From Actinomadura chibensis NBRC 106107 (GTDB lineage Bacteria > Actinomycetota > Actinomycetes > Streptosporangiales > Streptosporangiaceae): a DNA stretch of 64,000 bases. A model generated the notes under the pieces. It did not search any database. It saw nothing but the letters and a program-made list of their open reading frames with translations, and was not told the DNA's origin. The DNA lies in the NCBI RefSeq assembly GCF_001552135.1, contig NZ_BCQP01000002.1, positions 124,001 to 188,000 of the forward strand, given 5' to 3'. This document shows positions 1 through 9,176 of the stretch, in pieces (position 1 is the stretch's first letter; every line of letters starts with the position of its first letter). Position numbers and translations under genes: made by a program.

Positions 1-144
1 GAAGACGGCATCGACCTCTCCGCCGCCGCCCTGAAACGCCCGTCCGCGACCTGGACCTACCTCGTCCACGACAACCCGTTCGGCTCCCTCGACGAACGCG
101 CCCTCCGCGGCCTGATCAACATGTTTAAACCCCGCCGCCACTAA
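1..144 (+). CDS. 3' end of an unidentified protein
   Basis: An open frame runs in from the window edge and ends at TAA after 47 codons. The visible C-terminus has a hydrophobic/aromatic stretch (TWTYLVHDNPFGSL) and a basic end (MFKPRRH). I do not recognise the family. Codon use matches the neighbours, so it is probably a real gene whose start lies outside the window. It converges on lhr with about 75 nt between the two stops, in which I see no clear terminator. Confidence 0.55.
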   Translation, partial: EDGIDLSAAALKRPSATWTYLVHDNPFGSLDERALRGLINMFKPRRH

Positions 145-218
145 CCCCACCCACCCCCCAAACCCAGCGCCCGCAGACCTGACCTGCGAAATCACCGCAC
201 CGCAGCGTCCGCGCGTGG

Positions 219-3200
219 TCAGTTGCGGAGGCGGAGGCCGCGGGGGGTTGGGTGGAAGCCCGCTGATTCCAGGGCGGCGGCTAGGGGGGAGTCGGTGATC
301 GCCGTGCCGTCGGCGCGTTCGACGGTGAGCCTGCCGAGTGCGCCCTCGCGGACGGCGAGGGCCAGCGCGTCGACCGCCGGTTGCAGGACGGCGGGGTCGT
401 CGTCCCAGGTCAGGAGAGTCCGGCCGCCGCGTTCGACGTAGAGGACGAGGCGGCCCTCGACCAGCGCGACGAGGGCGCCCGCCTTGCGGCCGGGCTTGTG
501 GCCGCTTGCCACCTCGTCGTCGCGTTCGGGCCAGGGGAGGGCCGCGCCGTACGGGTTGGCCGGGTCGGCGGCGGCCAGGATGAGCGCCCGGTCGGCGGGC
601 TTCGGGGGCGTCTCCCAGAGCGCGGAGATGTCGTCCGGCGCGACCGGGCCCGGCCGGAGGGCCCGCAGCCGGTCGACGGCGCCGGGCAGGGCGAACTGCG
701 CGGCGCCCAGGCCCTCGACGAAGTAGCCGCGGCGGCACCGGCCGGTCTCCTCGAACGCCCGCAGCACCGGGTAGACGGCGGAGAACCCGCCGGGCGTGCG
801 CTCGGCCGCGACCGCCCCGCGGATGACGATGCCGTACCGCTCAAGCAGCGCCTCGGCGAGAGCGTGCGAACGCAAGGTGGCCGTGGACTCGCGCTGGGGG
901 AGCGGCCACCAGCGTCCGCCGACCGTGGGCGGACCCGTCCGGGAGGGCATGACGGGACGTCCGCGACGGGTCGACCGTGACCGGTGCGTCGGACGCCCCG
1001 AACCGAGCGCCGCGCGGAGCGGAGCCAGGGTGTCGTTGGTGAGGTGCCCGGACCAGACGAGATCCCAGACGGCGGTCACGAGGTCGGGGTCGTTGGCGGT
1101 GACGTGCTGGTTGACGCGGTCGGAGAGCGTCCGGAAGAAGAGCGCGCCGCCGTCGCCGAGCGTGTCCAGGACGGCCTGGTGGACGGGCGTGAGGGTGATC
1201 TCCGCGGGTTCCGGCATCAGCAGCGGCGCGGTGTCGGCCAGGTAGAGCGCCACCCAGCCGTCGCCGCCGGGCAGCCCGCCCTGGCCCGCCCACACGACCT
1301 CGCCCGCGGACGTCAACTCGTCCAGCATGGCGGGGGTGTAGCCGGGCACGCGGGACGGCAGCACCAGCGACTCCAGCGCGGACGCGGGCACCGCCGCGCC
1401 CTGCAACTGCTCGACCGTCTGGACGAGCGCGTCGACACCGCGCAGCCGGGACCCGCCGGTGATGCCGTGCCAGACCGGCAGGAAGCGGCCGAGCGACTCG
1501 GGCGGGGACGGCTCGACCTCGGCGCGCAGCCGGGCCAGCGAGCGGCGGCGGAGCGTCCGCAGCACGCCGGTGTCGCACCATTCGCCGGTCAGCGGGCCCG
1601 ACACCTTCTCGACGGGCAGGAACTCGCCCTCGGCGACGCGTCCGGCACCGGCCAGCCTGCGCAGCGTCTCGACGACGACGGCCACGCCGAGGCCGAAGCG
1701 GGCGGCGGCCTCGTCCGCCCGGAACGGGCCGTGGGTGCGCGCGTACCGGGAGACCAGGTCGCCTAGCGGGTCGCCGACCGGTTCGAGGAACGCCTCCGGG
1801 ACGCCCACCGGCAGCGGCGCGCCGAGCGCGTCGCGCAGCCGCCCGGCGTCCTCGATGGCGGCCCACCGCTCCTCTCCCGCGATCCGCACCCGAATCGCCC
1901 GCCGCGTCGCCTCCAGTTCGGCCAACCACCGCGAAACCTGAACCAGAACCCCCATCCCACCGTCTCCGACGCCCCCACCCCGTTCGGCGGCGTCGGTGGC
2001 CCCGGGGGGTTCGGTGATTTCGGCCGGTTCGGTGGTGGTGGCATCGGTCCGTTCGGTGAGTTCGGTTTCTTCGGCGATACCGGTGTGTTCGGGGGAAGCG
2101 GTGCGTGCGGCGACCTCTGCCGTGGTGAGGGGGCCGAGGGTGCGCAGGAGGTCGGCGACGCCCTCCATGTCGCGGGCGCGGCGGTCGGGGGCGAGGCGCT
2201 GGAGTTCGCGTTCGATCTCGGCCACCGCGTCGGGGTCGAGCAGTTCGCGCAGGTCGGCCTGGCCGAGCAGTTCGGCGAGCAGCGCGGAGTCGAGCGCGAG
2301 GGCCTGGGCGCGGCGTTCGGCGAGGGGCGAGTCGCCCTCGTACATGAACGCGCCGATGTACCGGAACAGCAGAGAGCGCGCGTAGGGCGACGGCTCGGGC
2401 GTCTCCACCTCGACCATGCGGACCTTGCGCCCGGACATGTCGCGCATGAGCTGCACCAGGCCGGGGACGTCGAACACGTCCTGGAGGCACTCCCGCATCG
2501 TCTCCAGGACGATGGGGAACGACGGGTACTTGCTGGCGACGGCGAGCAGTTGCGAGGCGCGCTGGCGTTGCTGCCACAGCGGCATCCGCTTGTCGGGACG
2601 GCGCCGGGGAAGCAGCAGCGAACGCGCCGCGCATTCACGGAACCGGGCGGCGAACAGGGCTGAGCCGCCCAGTTCGTCCACGACGATGCGCTCGATGTCG
2701 TCGGCGTCGAAGACGGCGAGGTCGAGGCCGGGCGCCTCGTCCATGTCGGGGATGCGGATGACGATGCCGTCGTCGGCGTGCATGGCCTGCGCGTCGACCC
2801 CGTACCGCTCGCGCAGGCGGCCCGCTATGGCGAGGGCCCAGGGCGCGTGCACCCGCGCGCCCAGCGGCGAGTGGACGACCATACGCCAGTCGCCGAGTTC
2901 GTCGCGGAACCGTTCGACGACCATGGTCCGGTCGTCGGGGACGTGGCCCGTGGCCTCCCGCTGCTCGGTGACGTAGGAGACGAGGTTGGCGGAGGCCCAG
3001 TCGTCCAGCCCGGCGGCGGTGACGCGGGCGCGGGCGTCGTCCGCGGGCAGGGCGGACAGCTCGCGGGTGAACGAGCCGAGCGCCCGGCCGAGCTCGGCGG
3101 GACGTCCGAGCGTGTCGCCGTGCCAGAACGGGAGCTTGCCCGGCTGGCCCGGCGCGGGGGAGACGAGGACGCGGTCGGGCGTGATGTCCTCGATGCGCCA

Positions 3201-4925
3201 GGAGCTCGCGCCGAGCACGAACACGTCGCCGACGCGTGACTCGTAGACCATTTCCTCATCGAGTTCGCCCACCCGGGATGCCTTCTCCCCGACGAGGAAC
3301 ACTCCGAACAGGCCGCGGTCTGGGATCGTCCCCCCGCTGGTCACCGCGAGGCGCTGCGCTCCCGGACGTTCGCGCAGTACACCGGTCACGCGGTCCCAGA
3401 CGAGGCGGGGACGGAGTTCGCCGAACTCGTCGCTGGGATAGCGCCCGGCGAGCATGTCCAGGGTGGCCTCAAGCGCCGAGCGCGGGAGCGTCGAGTAGGG
3501 GGCGGCTCGCTTGACCAGCGACTCGAGGTCGTCAACGGTCCACTCGTCCATGGCGACCATGGCGACGATCTGCTGTGCGAGGACGTCCAGGGGGTTGCGC
3601 GGGTAGCGCAGTTCCTCGATCTCGCCTCCGCGCATGCGTTCCGCCACCACCGCCGTCTGGACGAGGTCGCCCCGGTACTTGGGGAAGATGACCCCCTTGG
3701 ACACGGCGCCCACCTGGTGGCCCGCGCGTCCGACCCGCTGCAGCCCGTTGGCCACCGACGGCGGCGACTCCACCTGGACGACCAGGTCGACGGCCCCCAT
3801 GTCGATGCCGAGTTCCAGGCTGGACGTCGCGACGACCGCCGGCAGGCGGCCCTCCTTCAGCGCGTTCTCGATGCCCGCCCGCTCCTCCTTGGAGACGGAG
3901 CCGTGGTGCGCACGGGCGATCTCTGAAGGCGCCCCCTTGGCCGCCCCCGCCTCGGCCATCAATTCGGCCGGGGAATGGTTCTCGGGGAGGGGCGCACCGG
4001 TCGCGCGCTCGTAGGCGAGTTCGTTCAGGCGTCCGCAGAGCCTCTCCGCCAACCGCCGGGAGTTGGCGAACACCAGCGTCGAGCGGTGCGCCTGGATGAG
4101 GTCGAGCAGACGGTCTTCGACATGGGGCCAGATGCTGCGCTGGCGGGCGTCGGCCGTACCGGAGTCGTCGACGAACTGGCCGACCTCGCCCATGTCCTCC
4201 ACGGGGACGACGATGTCGAGGTCGAACACCTTGTCCGAGGGCGGCTGGACGACGGCGGCGGGCCTCGTCCCGCCGAGGAAGGCCGCCACCTCCCCGGTCG
4301 GACGGACGGTCGCCGACAGCCCGATGCGCTGGGCCGGGCGTTCGAGCAGGGCGTCCAGGCGTTCGAGGGACAGCGCCAGGTGCGCGCCGCGCTTGGTGCC
4401 CGCCACCGCGTGCACCTCGTCGACGATGACGGTCTCGACCCCGCGCAGCGACTCGCGCGCCTGCGAGGTGAGGATCAGGAACAGCGACTCCGGCGTCGTG
4501 ATCAGGATGTCGGGCGGTTTCGCGGCCAGCCGCCGGCGCTCGTCGGCCGGGGTGTCGCCCGACCGCATTCCGACGCGGACGCCCGGCTCGGGCAGGCCGA
4601 GGCGGCGCGCCGCGTGGCGGATGCCGGTCAGCGGGGCGCGCAGGTTGCGCTCCACGTCGACGGCGAGGGCCTTCAGCGGCGACACGTACAGGACGCGGCA
4701 GCGCCGCAGCGGCTCGGCCGGGGCGTCGCCGGTCGCGAGCCGGTCGAGCGACCACAGGAACGCGGCGAGGGTCTTGCCGGAGCCGGTGGGCGCGACGACG
4801 AGCGTGTTCTCGCCGCTCGAGATCGACTCCCACGCCCCGGCCTGGGCGGGGGTGGGCGCGGCGAACGCCCCCGCGAACCAGTCGCGGGTCGCGGGGGAGA
4901 AGCGTTCGAGCACGTCACCGGCCAT
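219..4925 (-). CDS. lhr: Lhr-type superfamily II DNA/RNA helicase (large form)
   Basis: Large ATP-dependent helicase, about 1568 aa from the chosen start. Visible motifs are Walker A APTGSGKT (residues 45-52), the DEVH box (about 169-172) followed by AVAGTKRGAHLA, motif III SATVRP, and motif VI QRVGRAGHQ. The long C-terminal half matches the size of mycobacterial Lhr. Lhr proteins are 3'-5' translocases that unwind RNA:DNA hybrids and belong to DNA-repair regulons in mycobacteria. The frame stays open to 5006, but the ATG at 4925 (MAGDVLERFSP) fits the family; the extra 27 residues look non-homologous. An acidic Thr/Glu/Pro-rich insert, encoded around 1935-2110, interrupts the C-terminal half and looks like a linker. 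Confidence 0.95.
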   Translation of the reverse strand: MAGDVLERFSPATRDWFAGAFAAPTPAQAGAWESISSGENTLVVAPTGSGKTLAAFLWSLDRLATGDAPAEPLRRCRVLYVSPLKALAVDVERNLRAPLTGIRHAARRLGLPEPGVRVGMRSGDTPADERRRLAAKPPDILITTPESLFLILTSQARESLRGVETVIVDEVHAVAGTKRGAHLALSLERLDALLERPAQRIGLSATVRPTGEVAAFLGGTRPAAVVQPPSDKVFDLDIVVPVEDMGEVGQFVDDSGTADARQRSIWPHVEDRLLDLIQAHRSTLVFANSRRLAERLCGRLNELAYERATGAPLPENHSPAELMAEAGAAKGAPSEIARAHHGSVSKEERAGIENALKEGRLPAVVATSSLELGIDMGAVDLVVQVESPPSVANGLQRVGRAGHQVGAVSKGVIFPKYRGDLVQTAVVAERMRGGEIEELRYPRNPLDVLAQQIVAMVAMDEWTVDDLESLVKRAAPYSTLPRSALEATLDMLAGRYPSDEFGELRPRLVWDRVTGVLRERPGAQRLAVTSGGTIPDRGLFGVFLVGEKASRVGELDEEMVYESRVGDVFVLGASSWRIEDITPDRVLVSPAPGQPGKLPFWHGDTLGRPAELGRALGSFTRELSALPADDARARVTAAGLDDWASANLVSYVTEQREATGHVPDDRTMVVERFRDELGDWRMVVHSPLGARVHAPWALAIAGRLRERYGVDAQAMHADDGIVIRIPDMDEAPGLDLAVFDADDIERIVVDELGGSALFAARFRECAARSLLLPRRRPDKRMPLWQQRQRASQLLAVASKYPSFPIVLETMRECLQDVFDVPGLVQLMRDMSGRKVRMVEVETPEPSPYARSLLFRYIGAFMYEGDSPLAERRAQALALDSALLAELLGQADLRELLDPDAVAEIERELQRLAPDRRARDMEGVADLLRTLGPLTTAEVAARTASPEHTGIAEETELTERTDATTTEPAEITEPPGATDAAERGGGVGDGGMGVLVQVSRWLAELEATRRAIRVRIAGEERWAAIEDAGRLRDALGAPLPVGVPEAFLEPVGDPLGDLVSRYARTHGPFRADEAAARFGLGVAVVVETLRRLAGAGRVAEGEFLPVEKVSGPLTGEWCDTGVLRTLRRRSLARLRAEVEPSPPESLGRFLPVWHGITGGSRLRGVDALVQTVEQLQGAAVPASALESLVLPSRVPGYTPAMLDELTSAGEVVWAGQGGLPGGDGWVALYLADTAPLLMPEPAEITLTPVHQAVLDTLGDGGALFFRTLSDRVNQHVTANDPDLVTAVWDLVWSGHLTNDTLAPLRAALGSGRPTHRSRSTRRGRPVMPSRTGPPTVGGRWWPLPQRESTATLRSHALAEALLERYGIVIRGAVAAERTPGGFSAVYPVLRAFEETGRCRRGYFVEGLGAAQFALPGAVDRLRALRPGPVAPDDISALWETPPKPADRALILAAADPANPYGAALPWPERDDEVASGHKPGRKAGALVALVEGRLVLYVERGGRTLLTWDDDPAVLQPAVDALALAVREGALGRLTVERADGTAITDSPLAAALESAGFHPTPRGLRLRN

Positions 4926-4994
4926 GGCGCCATAGTGCCTCGCGGGTCTGACATTCCGCCGCCGGGTGGCGCGCGTCACATTGTAAGCAAGCAC

Positions 4995-5022
4995 TTGTCC
5001 GGGCAAGGTCTACGGGTAGGAC
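4995..5022 (+). promoter_or_regulatory. possible promoter of the esterase gene
   Basis: TTGTCC and TAGGAC are separated by 16 nt, about 30 nt upstream of the esterase ATG. They lie in the short divergent gap between lhr and the esterase. This is a consensus match by eye only. Confidence 0.3.
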
Positions 5023-5053
5023 ACCCGCCCTCAGGACCCTTCAGGGAGCCGCG

Positions 5054-6313
5054 ATGCCCTACGTCCTCCTCGCCCTCGGGATCCTGGTGGCTCTGGCCGC
5101 CGCGAACGCGCACTCTCCCCGGCGCAGCGTCTTCCTGCTCGTGCCCAGCTTTTTCTTCGGCTGGCTCACCATCGAGCTGGCACCGCACGTGCTCGTCCTC
5201 TGGGCCGTGGCGACCGCGCTCACGGCCGTGTTCGGCGGACTGGACGGCTGGGCAGGCTGGCTTGGGCTCGGCCTGGCCATCGCTGGCATGGCGGGTCTCG
5301 GCGCCACACTCGTCGCCGCCCGCCGTACGGTCGTCACCCTGCGGGACTGCGGCGCGCCCCTCGACCTGGATCCGGAGGGTGCACCCCGGTACCCGCTTGC
5401 GCATCTGGTCGTGCCGCCGCTGTGCCTGATCCCGCGCAGGGGCGTGCGCGTCGAACGCAACGTCGTGTACCGGCAGGACGGACGGCTGCGCCTGAAGGCG
5501 GACGTCTACCGTCCCGCCGGTGAGGGCGAGCTGCGTCCAGGGCTCATGCAGATCCACGGGGGCGCGTGGGTGATCGGGGACAAGCGTGAGCAGGGGCTAC
5601 CGCTCCTCAACCACATGGCCGTCCAGGGGTGGGTCGGCTTCAACGTCAACTACCGGCTGAGCCCACGCGCCACCTGGCCCGAGCACCTGATCGACCTCAA
5701 GCACTTCATCGCCTGGTACAGGCAGCATGCCGAGGAATACGGCGCCGACCCCGATTTCCTGTGCGTGACGGGCGGCTCGGCTGGCGGGCACCTCACCGCG
5801 ATGGTCGCGCTGACCGCGAACGTGCCGGAATTCCAGCCGGGCTTCGAGGACGTCGACACGTCCGTGCGCGGGGCCGTCCCGTTCTACGGCGTCTACAACC
5901 TCTTCGAGGCCGGGCCATGGCCTCGCCCCATGGGCGCCACACACCTCCTGGAACGGATGGTCATCAAGCAGCCTTTCGCCGCCGACCCGGAGGCGTACGC
6001 CAAGGCCTCACCGGTCACCTACATCCGCGAGGACGCGCCGCCCTTCTTCGTCATCCACGGCAGCCGCGACTCGCTCATCCCCGTGGCGGAGGCCCGCCGA
6101 TTCGTCGAACGGCTACGGGACGTCTCAGCGGCACCTGTCGTCTACGCCGAGATGAAGGGCGCCCAGCACGCGTTCGACGTCTTCCCCTCCTACCGGACGG
6201 CCCGCGTCATCGAAGCGGTGGAGCGCTACCTGACCGGCCTGCACCGCCAAGGGAGCGGTACGGAGGTGCCCGGCGAGATCGTGCGGGCCTTGGGGGACCG
6301 GTCCGTCGGATAG
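5054..6313 (+). CDS. membrane-anchored alpha/beta hydrolase (BD-FAE/HSL-like esterase)
   Basis: 419 aa. The first 95 residues hold about three hydrophobic segments, so the enzyme is probably membrane-anchored; the catalytic domain follows. Visible elements are the HGGAW oxyanion-hole motif (168-172), the nucleophile elbow GGSAGG (Ser242), Asp339 in IHGSRDS and His372 in GAQHAF. Together these form a complete triad of the hormone-sensitive-lipase/acetyl-hydrolase type. The substrate cannot be read from sequence; short-chain esters are likely. The ATG has a good ribosome binding site (AGGGAG). DUF3046 begins 9 nt downstream, so the two are probably co-transcribed. Confidence 0.85.
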   Translation: MPYVLLALGILVALAAANAHSPRRSVFLLVPSFFFGWLTIELAPHVLVLWAVATALTAVFGGLDGWAGWLGLGLAIAGMAGLGATLVAARRTVVTLRDCGAPLDLDPEGAPRYPLAHLVVPPLCLIPRRGVRVERNVVYRQDGRLRLKADVYRPAGEGELRPGLMQIHGGAWVIGDKREQGLPLLNHMAVQGWVGFNVNYRLSPRATWPEHLIDLKHFIAWYRQHAEEYGADPDFLCVTGGSAGGHLTAMVALTANVPEFQPGFEDVDTSVRGAVPFYGVYNLFEAGPWPRPMGATHLLERMVIKQPFAADPEAYAKASPVTYIREDAPPFFVIHGSRDSLIPVAEARRFVERLRDVSAAPVVYAEMKGAQHAFDVFPSYRTARVIEAVERYLTGLHRQGSGTEVPGEIVRALGDRSVG

Positions 6314-6322
6314 CGTGGACGG

Positions 6323-6517
6323 GTGCGGCTCACAGTCTTCTGGGATCGGATGAGGCAGCAGTTCGGCGAGTCCTACGCCGAGAGCGTGGCCAAGGACTAC
6401 GTCATGGCCGAGCTGGACGGCCGCACCATCGAGCAGGCCCTCGCCGACGGCGAACCCGCCAAGAAGGTCTGGCAGGCCGTCGTCGCCACGTTCGACGTCC
6501 CCTCCACGCTGCGATAA
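6323..6517 (+). CDS. DUF3046 family small protein
   Basis: 64 aa, GTG start. The sequence (MRLTVFWDRMRQQFG..., then SVAKDYVMAELDGRTIEQAL) matches the actinobacterial DUF3046 family, which usually sits just before recA. Its function is unknown. It is a compact, soluble protein with no cysteines or membrane segment. It follows the esterase by 9 nt and converges on the ATP-grasp/lipoprotein cluster. Confidence 0.88.
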   Translation: MRLTVFWDRMRQQFGESYAESVAKDYVMAELDGRTIEQALADGEPAKKVWQAVVATFDVPSTLR

Positions 6518-6555
6518 CGGGGCCCGCGCCGGACAGAGCCCGCAACCGACGGGTC

Positions 6556-7713
6556 CTACAGCGGAATCCGGTGCGGGACGAACGACGACGTGTCATCGGT
6601 GATCAGCCCGGACGTCTCCCTGATCCCCAGCCCCGCCGCCCCGTCGTGCACCACCCACGCGCCGAGCACCGGGTGCTCGCCGTCGAAATCGGGAAGCGCG
6701 CAGAATTCCTGGAAGACGAAACCCTCCGCGCCATAGTCGCCCTGAGTCCGCTGCTCGCTTCCGTCCGGGGTGACGATGCGCATGCTCGCGCCCTCCCGTC
6801 CGAGTAGTGGTTTCTGCACATAGGACGTCAGGTGCGACGGCGTGTTCAGGTAGGTGGGCAGCAGATTCGGGTGCCCGGGGAACAGTTCCCAGAGGAGGAC
6901 GAGCAGCGCCTTGTTCGACAGCACCATTTTCCAGATCGGTTCGATCCACGACGTGGGGGCGCCTGGAATGCTGCGACCGAACGGCTCTGCGACGATCCAC
7001 TCCCACGGGTAGAGCTTGCAGAGCGTACGGATGTCGCGTTCGTCCAGGTCAACGAATCGTCCACGGGCTGGGTCCCAGCCGATGTCCTCCATGGCGATCG
7101 CCATGCCGGGCAGGCCCGCCTCCTCGGCGGTCTCCTGCATGTAGGCGATCGTCATGACCTCTTCGCCGGTCTCGTCACCGGTCGTCCAGGCGAAATGGAC
7201 CGGGCCGCCGTCCACGGCGGGAGCCATTTCCTTCCAACGGGCTACCAGCCGTTCGTGGATGGAATTCCATTGGTCGTCTTCTGGGTGCGTCTCCTGCAGC
7301 CAATACCACTGGACGACGGAACTCTCGACCAATGCGGTCGGAGTATCGGCGTTGTACTCCAGAAGCTTGGCGGGACCCTCGCCGTCGTAGCGCAGATCGA
7401 ACCGCCCGTACAGGTGCGGGTCGCCGCGCCGCCACGACTCCTCGATCAGGGGCGCCACCCAGTCGGGGATGCCGAGGACGTGATAGCGGCCTGTGGAGAC
7501 GACGTGCTCCACCACGTCCAGGCACATCCGGTGCAGTTCTTCGACCACGCCCTCCAGGGCCAGGACCTCGTCCATGTCGAAGACGTAGTGCACGGACTCG
7601 TCCCAGTAGGGGCGGGTCAGGTGCTCTGGGTGCGCGGTGCGATGGAAGGCGAGGCCGTGCGCCTCGACCCGCTCCGCCCAGCCGTCACGCGGCGTCGAAC
7701 GGACACGTCGCAT
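6556..7713 (-). CDS. glutathionylspermidine synthase-like ATP-grasp amide ligase
   Basis: 385 aa. It matches the C-terminal synthetase domain of glutathionylspermidine synthase and E. coli YgiC/YjfC. Conserved stretches include LYGRFDLRYDG, KLLEYNADTPT and the ATP-grasp core around WKMVLSNKALLVLLWELFP and YVQKPLLGREG. No CHAP amidase domain is present, as in YgiC/YjfC. The family joins a peptide carboxylate to an amine using ATP. Actinomycetes generally use mycothiol rather than glutathione, so glutathionylspermidine itself is an unlikely product (inference). The start lies 3 nt after the stop of the lipoprotein gene, so the two are almost certainly translated from one message. Confidence 0.9.
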   Translation of the reverse strand: MRRVRSTPRDGWAERVEAHGLAFHRTAHPEHLTRPYWDESVHYVFDMDEVLALEGVVEELHRMCLDVVEHVVSTGRYHVLGIPDWVAPLIEESWRRGDPHLYGRFDLRYDGEGPAKLLEYNADTPTALVESSVVQWYWLQETHPEDDQWNSIHERLVARWKEMAPAVDGGPVHFAWTTGDETGEEVMTIAYMQETAEEAGLPGMAIAMEDIGWDPARGRFVDLDERDIRTLCKLYPWEWIVAEPFGRSIPGAPTSWIEPIWKMVLSNKALLVLLWELFPGHPNLLPTYLNTPSHLTSYVQKPLLGREGASMRIVTPDGSEQRTQGDYGAEGFVFQEFCALPDFDGEHPVLGAWVVHDGAAGLGIRETSGLITDDTSSFVPHRIPL

Positions 7714-7716
7714 GGG

Positions 7717-8046
7717 TCAGCTCCCGCCCCGGCCGCCGCCGCCGAACCCGCCCCGGCTCAGCGTCCGTCCGCCGCTGGACTTGATCTTCCCCTCGGGCCG
7801 GTAGCTGCTGCCGCCCGACACGAAACCGTTCGAGCCCCTCTTCCCGCCGTAGTACCAGAAGTATCTGCCGTAAGAGGAGGTCGACCCGTTGTCGATGTCG
7901 TTGACGTCGCAGTAATCGTCAGGCACGACCCTGTAGCCGCTCCTGCCCGTGGCGGGGGCGTTCCTGTCCACGCATCTCGCCGTGGTGGAACCGGAGCCGC
8001 AGGCGACCAGCGTCAGCGACAGGGCGCTCACCATCCCGACCTTCAC
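7717..8046 (-). CDS. small lipoprotein with a C-terminal RGGFG glycine-rich tail (YgiB/YjfM-like)
   Basis: About 109 aa from the GTG at 8046. The N-terminus is a short lipoprotein signal with lipobox LVAC. The mature part has two further cysteines (ARCVDRN and DDYCDVND), a Tyr-rich FWYYGG stretch, and an extreme C-terminus SRGGFGGGGRGGS. E. coli YgiB and YjfM (DUF1190), encoded beside the YgiC/YjfC ligases, are also lipoproteins with an RGGFG motif near the C-terminus. The resemblance rests on motif and context, not on alignment. The start is uncertain: the frame is open to an ATG at 8166, but that would give an unusually long region before the lipobox. The gene lies between two ATP-grasp genes. 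Confidence 0.72.
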   Translation of the reverse strand: MKVGMVSALSLTLVACGSGSTTARCVDRNAPATGRSGYRVVPDDYCDVNDIDNGSTSSYGRYFWYYGGKRGSNGFVSGGSSYRPEGKIKSSGGRTLSRGGFGGGGRGGS

Positions 8047-8215
8047 CGCATGGGAACTGAGCCGGCGTGCGGGCTCCTGTGGGGGCAAGGGAGCACGTCC
8101 TTCCACGGTCGGCGGCGACGAGGCGGGCCTGAAGGGGCCGAAAGGTGAGATGCGCGAAACACCCATCCGGGTTCCGGCTCCCGCCGATCGATTCGCCGCG
8201 CGGGTCCTTCGAGGG

Positions 8216-9085
8216 TCAATCCGGAACGGGCAGGTGGGCGTAGAGGTCCATCGCGTCCACGGACGCGGGCAGATCGCTGACCTGCCCGTCGCCGACCTCC
8301 ACCACGCGCCACTCGCCGTCCGTCCGGCGGGCGAGATCGGTCGTGATGAACCGGCAGCCCAGCGCGCGCACGGCCGGGGCCACGATGTCCAGGTCGGGAT
8401 CGGGTTCCACCCCGGGGCTGTCGGGGTGCGGCCCCACCAGGGCGGGCTCGCCGTCCACCCACCACACGCGCGCCTCACCGTCGCCGTCGTAGTGCTCGAA
8501 CTCGCGCACGACGAGGCCTCCGGTCAGGTGCTCGTCCCGCAGAGCGACCATCTTGGAGGCGATGTGGTGAAGCTGAGCGAGATTTCTCACGTCCGGGACG
8601 AAGCACGCCTCCTCCCACTCGTGCTTGCACGACTTCACGTAGTCCTTGACGATGCCCGGCCCGCTCTGCAGCGACCGGACGAGTTCCCCGAGTTCGCTCA
8701 GGTCGCCTGGGTCCTGGCCCGGGCGGAGGGGGCGCCACACGCTGTGCGGGGTCAGTCCCGCGAACGTGTCATGCCAGCCGGGCAGTTCGTGGGCGCGCCG
8801 GTAGTCGTCCGGATGCGTGAGCAGTACCGTCCCGCGCTGCTTCAAGGCCGCGGACATCGCGGCGTACTCCGCCGCCGTCACCATCCAGCCGCGGTACCAG
8901 ACGGGGCCCAGGTCGGGGGGCACCGCACGGACCGCGTCGTCCACGTCGCCGCGCCGGACCGCGTCGTGGTCGATCAGGGCTATCTCGCCGTAGTGGTCCC
9001 GCACGGCCGCGGCCTCGCGGGAGAAATGGGGGTCAACGCGCCGAGGGTGGAGCGGATCGACGCAGAAGAGAACGGTCAGCGTCAT
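8216..9085 (-). CDS. ATP-grasp domain protein (possibly R2K clade)
   Basis: 289 aa from the ATG at 9085, which has an excellent ribosome binding site (GGAGGG, about 8 nt away). The frame stays open upstream, but those residues are shadow sequence. The N-terminus MTLTVLFCVDP begins a pre-ATP-grasp fold. Lys-rich GIVKDYVKSCKHEWEEACF and the end WRVVEVGDGQVSDLP are typical of small ATP-grasp ligases; assignment to the R2K clade is from memory and tentative. It starts the cluster with the lipoprotein and the glutathionylspermidine-synthase-like gene, all on the same strand. It probably forms an amide or ester bond on an unknown carboxylate. Confidence 0.75.
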   Translation of the reverse strand: MTLTVLFCVDPLHPRRVDPHFSREAAAVRDHYGEIALIDHDAVRRGDVDDAVRAVPPDLGPVWYRGWMVTAAEYAAMSAALKQRGTVLLTHPDDYRRAHELPGWHDTFAGLTPHSVWRPLRPGQDPGDLSELGELVRSLQSGPGIVKDYVKSCKHEWEEACFVPDVRNLAQLHHIASKMVALRDEHLTGGLVVREFEHYDGDGEARVWWVDGEPALVGPHPDSPGVEPDPDLDIVAPAVRALGCRFITTDLARRTDGEWRVVEVGDGQVSDLPASVDAMDLYAHLPVPD

Positions 9086-9176
9086 GATTGGAACCCTCCG
9101 TGGACGGCGCCAGCGTACGGGGTCGGGACCACGGAACGCACGGAGATTCCACCCGAATCGACGTATCGGACGATGA

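Noticed and set aside
841..2634. A 597-codon frame inside lhr on the same strand
   Set aside because: Arg/Pro/His-rich out-of-frame reading of lhr; lhr motifs are intact in the other frame.
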